DNA of 5,786 nt from the NCBI GenBank assembly GCA_015063445.1, contig SVUD01000079.1, positions 1 to 5,786 of the forward strand, read 5' to 3'. The position numbers and the translations under genes were made by a program. Below the pieces are notes generated by a model, which saw only the letters and a list, made by a program, of their open reading frames with translations, searched no databases and was not told the origin of the DNA. Of this stretch, positions 1 through 5,459 are shown piece after piece (the first letter of the stretch is position 1; each line of letters opens with the position of its first letter). The stretch is from Oscillospiraceae bacterium (lineage in GTDB: Bacteria > Bacillota_A > Clostridia > Oscillospirales > CAG-272).

Positions 1-552
1 AATTTTGCCCTGCCTTTCAACCGTCAGATAGTCAACGTGACGTACCGTGTCTGACGTATCAGAGCCTCTCGCCATAAAGGCGGAAAAATCGTATTCTCCG
101 ATTATATGCTTTGCGGCGAGGCGCATTTTTTCTATGCCTTCATCGGTAATTATCCTCGGCAAAAACCACGATCTGCCAAATTCAAACGGGTCCTGAACCT
201 TATCGTTATAGATGCGGTAAAGATACTCCTTACCCGTCGCATCATATCTCGGATGAAAGTCAGAATCGCACTCTTTTGCGTAAAAAAGACAGATATCATC
301 AGGCAGAAATTTGGCGATAGCGAGCGGTAATGTCTTTGGCGGAATAGTTCCGCCCTCGTTTTCTATCGTGAGGCAAAACTCGTTTGCATGAACACCGCTA
401 TCGGTTCTGCTGCAGCCCGTAACCTTACACGGTACACCGAATGCGAGGTCTGCCGCAGCGCAAAGCTCACCCTGAACGGTACGCTTCTCGGGCTGAACCT
501 GAAAGCCGTGAAACTCGGTTCCAAGATATTTTATTTTTGCAAAATATTTCAT
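1..552 (-). CDS. truA: tRNA pseudouridine synthase A (TruA), C-terminus cut by window edge
   Basis: This gene encodes the enzyme that converts uridine to pseudouridine at positions 38-40 of the tRNA anticodon stem-loop, in the cytoplasm. The visible 184 codons carry the TruA N-terminal signature YLGTEFHGFQVQ at residues 9-20 and the catalytic motif RTDSGVHA at 49-56, with D51 as the expected nucleophile. Most relatives have RTDAGVHA, so the Ser is a mild variant. Later segments such as FHPRYDATGKEYLYRI also fit the family. About 60 C-terminal residues, judging from usual family length (about 245), lie beyond base 1. I chose the ATG at 552 because an AGGGGAG Shine-Dalgarno sits 8 nt upstream; an in-frame GTG two codons earlier would leave only 2 nt. 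It lies 57 nt after ecfT, in the usual Firmicutes ecfA1-ecfA2-ecfT-truA order. Identification is firm from the motifs and context. Confidence 0.95.
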   Translation of the reverse strand, partial: MKYFAKIKYLGTEFHGFQVQPEKRTVQGELCAAADLAFGVPCKVTGCSRTDSGVHANEFCLTIENEGGTIPPKTLPLAIAKFLPDDICLFYAKECDSDFHPRYDATGKEYLYRIYNDKVQDPFEFGRSWFLPRIITDEGIEKMRLAAKHIIGEYDFSAFMARGSDTSDTVRHVDYLTVERQGKI

Positions 553-560
553 TTTCACGA

Positions 561-569
561 CTCCCCTCT
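561..569 (-). promoter_or_regulatory. Shine-Dalgarno site of truA
   Basis: The minus strand reads AGAGGGGAG here, ending 8 nt before the ATG at 552. It decides that start over the in-frame GTG at 558. Confidence 0.7.
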
Positions 570-608
570 TTTATTTTATTCACAGCAAGTATATGAAGCC
601 CTTTTAAA

Positions 609-614
609 ATTATA
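609..614 (-). promoter_or_regulatory. Possible -10 box of a weak internal promoter before truA
   Basis: A perfect TATAAT hexamer on the minus strand overlaps the ecfT stop codon, about 57 nt before the truA start. The best -35 match is ATGACG, only 15 nt away, which is a short spacer, and there is no TGn extension. It could give truA some separate transcription, but A+T-rich gaps often produce this hexamer by chance. The 57-bp gap (553-609) shows no terminator hairpin, so read-through from ecfT is the simpler view. Confidence 0.2.
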
Positions 615-1476
615 GCTTATAGAAAATCACGTCATAGACTTTCTCGGGTATAATTGCGCTAAGGTGAGCAGGCGTTATCTTAAGATAGATAATAGCCGCA
701 AGGAATAAAAGTCCTATTCCAAACCAGATAAAATCTCTGCCTCTGTACGTAAGCTTCACAAGCTTCGTTCTGTTTTTGTCCCCTCTGTAGCAACGGCACT
801 CCATTGCCACGGCAAGCTCATCCGCTCTCTTGAAGGATGAAACGAAAAGCGGAATTAAAAGGGGTATCAGAGCTTTTGCTCTTTTAACGAGCGAGCCGCT
901 CGAAAAATCCGCGCCTCTCGACTTCTGGGCATTCATAATTTTTTCGGTTTCCTCGATAAGAGTAGGGATAAATCTCAACGCTATCGTCATCATCATGGCG
1001 AAAACGTGAACGGGTATACCTATTTTCTTGAGCGGTGAAAGAAGCTTCTCTATACCGTCTGTCAAGGAAATGGGCGAGGTAGTGTAAGTCAGAAGAACAC
1101 TCGTTCCTATTATGAGAAGCACGACTCTCAGCGCCATAAACACGGCTCTGATAATACCTTCCTTGTAAATTTTTATGATCCAGAAGCTGATAAGCGGATC
1201 ACTCGCTCCCTTGGTCATAAAAACGTTGATCAAGGCGGTAAATATCAAAACGAAAACTATCGGCTTTATACCCTTCAGTATTACCCTCAACGATATCCTG
1301 CTTACAAATATCAGCGAGAGAACCGAAATTATAAGGAAAAGAAACGCTATAGGGCTATTAGCCAAAAACACCGCTACGATGTAAAGAACGGTAAGTAATA
1401 TTTTTGTTCTCGGATCGAGCTTGTGAATTGGGGATTTTCCGGGAAAATACTGACCTAAGGTAATATCTGAAATCAT
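610..1476 (-). CDS. ecfT: ECF transporter transmembrane scaffold subunit EcfT
   Basis: This is the membrane subunit of a group II energy-coupling factor importer. It links the two ATPases to exchangeable S components that bind vitamins or other micronutrients. The 288-residue length is slightly above the usual 265 or so. Hydrophobic stretches lie near residues 24-38, 41-59, 70-87, 112-130, 155-171, 203-214 and 248-266. The two coupling-helix XRX motifs are visible: SRG at 186-188 within NAQKSRGADF, and CRC at 227-229 within MECRCYRG; these Arg residues contact the ATPases. The start ATG overlaps the ecfA2 stop by 4 bp (ATGA), with a GGAGGTG Shine-Dalgarno 7 nt upstream inside the ecfA2 end, so translation is probably coupled. 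No S component is encoded nearby, so substrate cannot be inferred. A short tail of about 20 residues follows the last membrane segment. Confidence 0.95.
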   Translation of the reverse strand: MISDITLGQYFPGKSPIHKLDPRTKILLTVLYIVAVFLANSPIAFLFLIISVLSLIFVSRISLRVILKGIKPIVFVLIFTALINVFMTKGASDPLISFWIIKIYKEGIIRAVFMALRVVLLIIGTSVLLTYTTSPISLTDGIEKLLSPLKKIGIPVHVFAMMMTIALRFIPTLIEETEKIMNAQKSRGADFSSGSLVKRAKALIPLLIPLFVSSFKRADELAVAMECRCYRGDKNRTKLVKLTYRGRDFIWFGIGLLFLAAIIYLKITPAHLSAIIPEKVYDVIFYKL

Positions 1477-2333
1477 TTCCTATCACCTCCGAGCAGCTTC
1501 ATTATAGCTTTCTTAACTCCGTCAACGGTATAAAGCGTTCCTTCGAGCTTTACACCCGCTCTTTTAAGTCTGGTTGCGATTTTTGAAATCACGGGAACGT
1601 CAAGCCCGATTGCCTCAAGCTCCGACGCAGATGAAAATATTTCGTCAACGCTTCCTGATTTATATACCTTTGCTCCGCTCATCACCACAACGTTATCGCA
1701 GTAATAAGCCATGTCCTCCATAGAATGACTTACGAGTATCAACGTTATGCCGCTTTGCTTTACATATTCGCAAAGTCCGCCGAGTATTTCTCGTCTGCCC
1801 TTTGGGTCAAGTCCCGCCGCAGGCTCATCAAGCACAAGAACCTCGGGACGCATAGCTAAAATTCCAGCTATCGCTACACGGCGCTTCTGACCGCCCGAAA
1901 GTTCAAATGGGGATTTATCGAGTAAGTCGTCCGTGATACCCGTAAAGCGAGCAGCCTCACGAACACGCTCTTCTATTTCCTCATCCGAAAGTCCTTGATT
2001 TCTCGGAGCAAATCCGATATCCGCTCTTACCGTTTCATCAAAGAGCTGATACTCGGGATATTGCATAACAAGACCGACTCTGTATCTTATTTTGCTTATT
2101 TCGGATGGCTTATCCCAGATGTTTACTCCGTCGAGAAGTATCTCGCCCTCTTCCGGTCGGTAAAGACCGTTAAGAAGATTTACGAGAGTCGATTTTCCCG
2201 AGCCGGTGTGTCCTATAAGTCCTGTAATCTTTCCCTTTTCAAAGCCAACCGAAACGTTATCGAGCGCACGTCTTTCAAATGGTGTTTTCTTTCCGTAGAG
2301 GAAGGATACGTTTTTTACTTCAAGCTTATACAT
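1473..2333 (-). CDS. ecfA2: ECF transporter ATPase EcfA2
   Basis: This cytoplasmic ABC ATPase pairs with EcfA1 to power the ECF importer. With the start at 2333 it has 286 residues. Visible motifs are Walker A GHTGSGKS (41-48), Q-loop Q91 in QYPEYQLF, signature LSGGQ (145-149), Walker B VLVLDE (165-170, E170 catalytic), D-loop AGLD (173-176) and switch H203. The QYPEYQLF and DEPAAGLD forms are those typical of EcfA2 rather than EcfA1. Residues from about 236 form the EcfA-type C-terminal extension. A tandem ATGATG begins the gene: the second ATG (2333) has AGGAGG at an ideal 7-nt spacing and makes a TGATG junction with ecfA1, while the first (2336) has only 4 nt. A further upstream ATG at 2378 would add 15 residues inside ecfA1 and has no matching ribosome site. 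All catalytic residues are intact. Confidence 0.95.
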   Translation of the reverse strand: MYKLEVKNVSFLYGKKTPFERRALDNVSVGFEKGKITGLIGHTGSGKSTLVNLLNGLYRPEEGEILLDGVNIWDKPSEISKIRYRVGLVMQYPEYQLFDETVRADIGFAPRNQGLSDEEIEERVREAARFTGITDDLLDKSPFELSGGQKRRVAIAGILAMRPEVLVLDEPAAGLDPKGRREILGGLCEYVKQSGITLILVSHSMEDMAYYCDNVVVMSGAKVYKSGSVDEIFSSASELEAIGLDVPVISKIATRLKRAGVKLEGTLYTVDGVKKAIMKLLGGDRK

Positions 2334-3223
2334 CATATCCCCTCCTTTGATAAGAAAGCGAATATTGCGCTGAAGCATTCATCCTCGCTTATTGCGTCTT
2401 TTGGAAGGTTGAGCCCTTCCTTTCGAAGAGCGTGGATAAGCTCGGTTCCCTGAGGAGATTCAAGTCCTATATTATGAAGAAAATCAACCTTTGAGAAAAT
2501 TTCCTTCGCGCTGCCGTCAAGAAGCAGTTTTCCGTCGTTTATAACGATAACCCTATCCGCTCTCGCGGCCTCCTCCATATAATGCGTTATATTAATTATC
2601 GTGATATTTTCTTCTCTGTTAAGCTTCTCGATAATATCCAGCACCTCACGGCGTCCGATAGGATCAAGCATAGCGGTGGATTCGTCAAGTATTATGACAT
2701 CGGGACGCATTGCGATTATTCCCGCAATGGCGACTCTTTGCTTCTGACCGCCCGAAAGCTTATGGGGCGCATGGTGCGCGTATTCGGTCATTCCAACCGT
2801 TTCGAGAGACTCGTCGACACGCTTTCTTATTTCCTCGCGCGGCAATCCGAGATTTTCCGGTCCAAACGCTACGTCCTCTTCAACAACTGTCGCAACAAGC
2901 TGGTTATCGGGATTCTGAAACACCATACCTATCTTACTGCGCATCTCGAACATATCGTCTTCGGTAAAATCGTCGGCGGTAATATCCCTGCCGTATATAT
3001 ATACCTTGCCCAGCGTTGGCTCAAGTATCATATTGAGAAGCTTGGCAAACGTTGATTTTCCCGAACCGTTGTGACCTAAAACGGCGATGTATTCGCCTTT
3101 TTTAATAGAAACGCTTACGCTATCCAGCGCAGGCGGTTTAAGCTTTTTTACTACCTCGGAGACATCGTCTCCGTCGTCGTAAGAAAAACTGAGGTTTTCT
3201 GTTTTTATGATGTAATTATCCAT
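2333..3223 (-). CDS. ecfA1: ECF transporter ATPase EcfA1
   Basis: This is the first ATPase of the ECF module, acting as a heterodimer with EcfA2 under EcfT in the membrane. Its 296 residues contain A-loop Y15, Walker A GHNGSGKS (50-57), Q-loop Q103 in QNPDNQ, signature LSGGQ (156-160), Walker B VIILDE (176-181, E181 catalytic), D-loop MLD (185-187) and switch H214. QNPDNQ and DESTAMLD are the EcfA1-type versions of these motifs. An acidic then lysine-rich loop at about residues 16-31, between the A-loop and PALDSVS, is somewhat longer than in compact relatives. The start is the only reasonable ATG: MDNYIIKTENLSFSY aligns well with family N-termini. However, its ribosome site is weak (GGA about 8 nt upstream), in contrast to the strong ones of ecfA2 and ecfT. 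It starts 17 nt after the methyltransferase stop, so it is probably cotranscribed with it. Confidence 0.95.
   Translation of the reverse strand: MDNYIIKTENLSFSYDDGDDVSEVVKKLKPPALDSVSVSIKKGEYIAVLGHNGSGKSTFAKLLNMILEPTLGKVYIYGRDITADDFTEDDMFEMRSKIGMVFQNPDNQLVATVVEEDVAFGPENLGLPREEIRKRVDESLETVGMTEYAHHAPHKLSGGQKQRVAIAGIIAMRPDVIILDESTAMLDPIGRREVLDIIEKLNREENITIINITHYMEEAARADRVIVINDGKLLLDGSAKEIFSKVDFLHNIGLESPQGTELIHALRKEGLNLPKDAISEDECFSAIFAFLSKEGI
2339..2348 (-). promoter_or_regulatory. Shine-Dalgarno site of ecfA2, inside the end of ecfA1
   Basis: The minus strand reads AAAGGAGGGG, lying in the last codons of ecfA1. Spacing from AGGAGG is 7 nt to the second ATG of the tandem pair and 4 nt to the first, favouring 2333. 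The placement suggests that ribosomes finishing ecfA1 start ecfA2 directly. Confidence 0.75.
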
Positions 3224-3240
3224 TTAAAAAATCCAATTCT

Positions 3241-4104
3241 TTAAGAAAATACTACTCTTACACTCGAGCCGCAAGGAAGCTCAAGTCCCGTATCCTTAAC
3301 GGGAAGTCCAAGCTCGTCGGCATAGCTCTTTCCATCAAATTTTGTCAAGAGTCTTATATTTGTTATATATTTCATCGTAGATGCGGAAAGCCCCGTAGTA
3401 TACGAATTTAAGAGGAAAAACAGTGGTGTATCGCTAAGAACCCCGCTGCAAAGCTCAACGAAGGCGTCTATATTCTCTTCTATCTTCCAAACCTCACCGG
3501 TCGGCCCTCTTCCGTATGATGGGGGATCCATAATTATCGCATCGTATTTTCTTCCGCGGCGTATTTCACGCTCGATGAACTTCTTGCAATCGTCAACTAT
3601 ATATCTGATGGGCGCATTTTCAAGCCCAGAAAGTCTCGCGTTTTCCTTAGCTTGATTTACCATACCCTTCGATGCGTCTACGTGACAAACCGACGCCCCC
3701 GCCTTAGCGCAGGCAACGGTAGCTCCGCCCGTATATGCGAAAAGATTCAGAACGTTTATAGGTCTTCCCGCTTTTTCTATAAGCTCACGCATCCAATCCC
3801 AGTTTGTAGCTTGCTCCGGAAAGAGTCCCGTATGCTTAAAGCCCATGGGCTTTATGAGAAACGTAAGGTCCTTATATTTTATATGCCATGACTCCGGAAG
3901 TCTGTTTTCGTTCCAAGCGCCACCGCCCGATTTACTTCTTTTATAGCTTGCGTCAGCCTTATTCCAAAGCGGATTCTTTTTATCGCTTTTCCATATAACC
4001 TGAGGATCGGGACGAACTAAGCTATATTTTCCCCAAAGCTCGAGCTTTTCACCCGAAGAGGTATCAAGAATTTTATAGTCCTGCCAATTATCTGCTATCC
4101 ACAT
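3241..4104 (-). CDS. Class I SAM-dependent methyltransferase, RlmI/RlmK-like (COG1092 type)
   Basis: This 287-residue protein is a Rossmann-fold methyltransferase using S-adenosylmethionine. Motif I is VLNLFAYTGGAT (118-129), the acidic residue of motif II is D143 in HVDAS, and the catalytic-site motif IV is DPPSYGRG (193-200) followed by GEVWKIEE. The block GLFPEQATNWDWM (93-105) is also characteristic. The C-terminal half resembles E. coli RlmI and RlmKL, which methylate 23S rRNA. The N-terminal 75 residues (with the block WGKYSLVRPDPQVIW) show no recognisable PUA domain, unlike RlmI, so the target base is unknown; an RNA substrate is inference. The start has AGGTAGG 8 nt upstream, and that site contains the ruvC stop codon, so it is tied to ruvC translation. 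The next gene, ecfA1, starts 17 nt later. It could instead methylate another RNA; family placement is confident, function is not. Confidence 0.85.
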   Translation of the reverse strand: MWIADNWQDYKILDTSSGEKLELWGKYSLVRPDPQVIWKSDKKNPLWNKADASYKRSKSGGGAWNENRLPESWHIKYKDLTFLIKPMGFKHTGLFPEQATNWDWMRELIEKAGRPINVLNLFAYTGGATVACAKAGASVCHVDASKGMVNQAKENARLSGLENAPIRYIVDDCKKFIEREIRRGRKYDAIIMDPPSYGRGPTGEVWKIEENIDAFVELCSGVLSDTPLFFLLNSYTTGLSASTMKYITNIRLLTKFDGKSYADELGLPVKDTGLELPCGSSVRVVFS

Positions 4105-4112
4105 AAGCTTTA

Positions 4113-4119
4113 CCTACCT
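4113..4119 (-). promoter_or_regulatory. Shine-Dalgarno of the methyltransferase, overlapping the ruvC stop
   Basis: The minus strand reads AGGTAGG, and its internal TAG (4116-4114) is the ruvC stop codon. It ends 8 nt before the ATG at 4104. Termination and re-initiation are therefore likely to be coupled. Confidence 0.65.
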
Positions 4120-4614
4120 GAGATTGAAATATTTTCCCATAGCCGAGCCGCTACTCTGAGCGTGACACAGCGCTATCGCCACGGCATCTGCCGTATCATC
4201 AGGCTTTGGCGGAGCGGGAAGCTTTAATATCGAGGTTACCATTGAAATAACCTGATGCTTTTCCGCCTTTCCGTATCCAACTACCGCCTGCTTTACCTGA
4301 AGCGGCGTATATTCGCTTATCTTAACGCCCTTTTTATAAGCTGTGCAAAGAATTACGCCTCTCGCCTCGGCAACAGCAATTCCCGTCGTTATATTCGTAT
4401 TGAAGAAAAGCTCCTCAATCGCCATTTCATCGGGCTTGTATTTATCTATTATCGTATTGAGATCGTCCTCAATTATTTTAAGTCGGGATTCTATAATAGT
4501 GTGCGCAGGCGTTCTTATTGCTCCAAATGCCACAGGACATGAATTGCCGCGATGCGTTTCTATTACTGCCCAGCCCACGATGGCAAGTCCCGGGTCAATG
4601 CCGAGTATTCTCAT
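4114..4614 (-). CDS. ruvC: Holliday junction resolvase RuvC
   Basis: RuvC is the dimeric, metal-dependent endonuclease that cuts four-way DNA junctions after branch migration by RuvAB. The 166 residues match the family's usual length. The acidic catalytic set is present: D7 in GIDPGL, E67 in AIEELFF, and D140 and D143 in PDDTADAVAIA (counterparts of E. coli D7, E66, D138, D141). The strand-wedge region FFNTNITTGIAVAEARG follows E67. I chose the ATG at 4614 because MRILGIDPG is the standard N-terminus and a G-rich ribosome site precedes it by 5 nt. Upstream in-frame ATGs at 4653 and 4689 would overlap the promoter's transcription start and -35 region and lack ribosome sites. Unusually, ruvC points away from ruvA and ruvB, and heads an operon with a methyltransferase and the ECF genes. 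All key residues are intact, so it should be active. Confidence 0.97.
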   Translation of the reverse strand: MRILGIDPGLAIVGWAVIETHRGNSCPVAFGAIRTPAHTIIESRLKIIEDDLNTIIDKYKPDEMAIEELFFNTNITTGIAVAEARGVILCTAYKKGVKISEYTPLQVKQAVVGYGKAEKHQVISMVTSILKLPAPPKPDDTADAVAIALCHAQSSGSAMGKYFNLR

Positions 4615-4619
4615 AAAAT

Positions 4620-4626
4620 CCCCCCT
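4620..4626 (-). promoter_or_regulatory. Shine-Dalgarno site of ruvC
   Basis: The minus strand reads AGGGGGG followed by a 5-nt spacer before the ATG at 4614. It is G-rich rather than the canonical AGGAGG, and it supports the short 166-residue RuvC over longer in-frame starts. Confidence 0.65.
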
Positions 4627-4656
4627 TTTTTCGATTATTGCATATTTTTTCATAAT

Positions 4657-4685
4657 ATTGTAGCATAAAAATATTTTTCCGTCAA
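4657..4685 (-). promoter_or_regulatory. Sigma-A promoter of the ruvC operon
   Basis: On the minus strand, TTGACG (4685-4680) is followed after exactly 17 nt by TACAAT (4662-4657), preceded by TGC, an extended -10. Both hexamers differ from consensus at one base. Transcription should begin near 4650, giving a leader of about 36 nt before ruvC. It is placed to drive ruvC, the methyltransferase, ecfA1, ecfA2, ecfT and probably truA. Initiation was inferred from sequence only. Confidence 0.8.
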
Positions 4686-4722
4686 TCACTTACAATAAAA
4701 TAATAAAAATAAAATAAAAAAC
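4686..4722. promoter_or_regulatory. A+T tract between the two divergent -35 boxes
   Basis: These 37 bp separate the two -35 elements. From 4694 to 4721 the DNA contains only A and T, with runs of four to six A on the plus strand. Its position directly upstream of both promoters suggests an UP-element-like or bent segment that both may use. No dyad operator is visible in it. The role is inference. Confidence 0.4.
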
Positions 4723-4751
4723 TTTACTTTTCATTTCATTTGTGTTAAAAT
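4723..4751 (+). promoter_or_regulatory. Sigma-A promoter of ruvAB
   Basis: TTTACT (4723-4728) is followed after 17 nt by TAAAAT (4746-4751), preceded by TGT, an extended -10. Transcription should begin near 4758, leaving a leader of about 75 nt before ruvA. No LexA-type box (GAAC-N4-GTTC) is present anywhere between 4615 and 4832, so SOS control is not evident from the sequence. Confidence 0.7.
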
Positions 4752-4769
4752 ATATTTTAGACTGCTTAT

Positions 4770-4805
4770 GCGCTGTAAACCGGTTATTTTTTACCTTTTT
4801 GGCGC
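4770..4805 (+). other. Imperfect inverted repeat in the ruvA leader
   Basis: GCGC (4770-4773) can pair with GCGC (4802-4805), and GTAAA (4775-4779) with TTTAC (4790-4794), separated by uneven internal loops. The palindrome AACCGGTT (4778-4785) lies within. The structure is weak, is not followed by the T-run of a terminator, and matches no riboswitch I know. A modest regulatory role or chance are both possible. Confidence 0.2.
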
Positions 4806-4832
4806 TTATCATAGACTAAGGATGGATTTTAA

Positions 4833-5444
4833 ATGTACTATTACGTTTGCGGCGAGCTCGCTTATAAGGATTTAAATACTTGCGTTATAGATTGCGGCGG
4901 AGTCGGATATAAGCTTACCGTCAGCCAGATCACCTCAGAATCGCTTGCGTCATCGGTTGGCAAAAAGGTAAAGCTCTTTACGTATCTCGCTATACGTGAA
5001 AATGAAATTGAGCTTTTCGGCTTTGAATCCGAGAACGAGCGCTCGGCATTTAACAGACTTACCAGCGTGAGCGGAGTGGGTCCAAAGGTTGCGATGAGCA
5101 TACTTTCGGTTATGACTGCCGATAATCTTGCCGTTGCAATATGCACAGAGGACGTAAAGGCTATCGCAAAAGCGCCCGGTATAGGCTCTAAAACCGCTGC
5201 AAGAATCGTGCTTGAGCTTAAGGATAAAATTTCGAAGGATATTTCAATTCCCGATGCGGCTTCACTTACAAAGGGCTCTTCGGCAGTTCCCGTAAGAGGC
5301 GGAAAAAATCTCTCCGAGGCTATGGAGGCTCTTATGGTGCTTGGTTACGACAAAAACACCGTTCTTAACGTTCTCAAGGATATTGATACCAATATAGACG
5401 TTGGAGAAATTATAAGAATGGCTCTTAAAAAGCTTTCAAGATAA
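4833..5444 (+). CDS. ruvA: Holliday junction branch migration protein RuvA
   Basis: RuvA forms a tetramer that grips the open Holliday junction and recruits the RuvB motor. At 203 residues it is full family length. Residues 1 to about 63 form the OB-fold domain (MYYYVCGELAY, then YLAIRENEIELFGF). The second domain carries two helix-hairpin-helix motifs, VSGVGPKVAMSIL at 79-91 and APGIGSKTAARIV at 114-126, which bind junction DNA. After a flexible linker at about 135-157, residues from 158 onward form domain III, which contacts RuvB. The start has AAGGATGG, with its last G 7 nt upstream. Its own promoter lies about 80 bp upstream, and ruvB follows after 15 nt, so the two are one transcript. 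No residue looks anomalous. Confidence 0.97.
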   Translation: MYYYVCGELAYKDLNTCVIDCGGVGYKLTVSQITSESLASSVGKKVKLFTYLAIRENEIELFGFESENERSAFNRLTSVSGVGPKVAMSILSVMTADNLAVAICTEDVKAIAKAPGIGSKTAARIVLELKDKISKDISIPDAASLTKGSSAVPVRGGKNLSEAMEALMVLGYDKNTVLNVLKDIDTNIDVGEIIRMALKKLSR

Positions 5445-5459
5445 GGAGATATTCGGCTT

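Noticed and set aside
106..615. Two small plus-strand open frames opposite truA (106-330 and 388-615)
   Set aside because: The minus strand encodes a clear TruA here with the catalytic RTD motif; the plus frames lack ribosome sites and recognisable content.
789..1476. CRC instead of ARG in the second EcfT coupling motif as a functional defect
   Set aside because: The central Arg is kept, and my recollection is that MECRCY-type variants occur in clostridial EcfT proteins, so it is not evidence of loss.
2334..2378. N-terminal extension of EcfA2 from the ATG at 2378
   Set aside because: The added 15 residues are read inside ecfA1 in another frame, and the strong AGGAGG site points to the ATG at 2333.
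2582..3055. A 157-residue plus-strand open frame opposite ecfA1, plus others at 1995-2453 and 2710-2967
   Set aside because: They lie antisense to intact, motif-rich ABC ATPase genes, have no convincing ribosome sites, and their proteins show no family pattern. They are shadows.
4615..4689. N-terminal extension of RuvC from in-frame ATGs at 4653 or 4689
   Set aside because: These starts overlap the predicted transcription start and -35 box, have no Shine-Dalgarno, and add residues not found in RuvC proteins.
4758..4817. Short direct repeats TAGACT (4758 and 4812) and GCTTAT in the ruvA leader
   Set aside because: Six-base repeats in a short A+T-rich leader are expected by chance and show no regular spacing.
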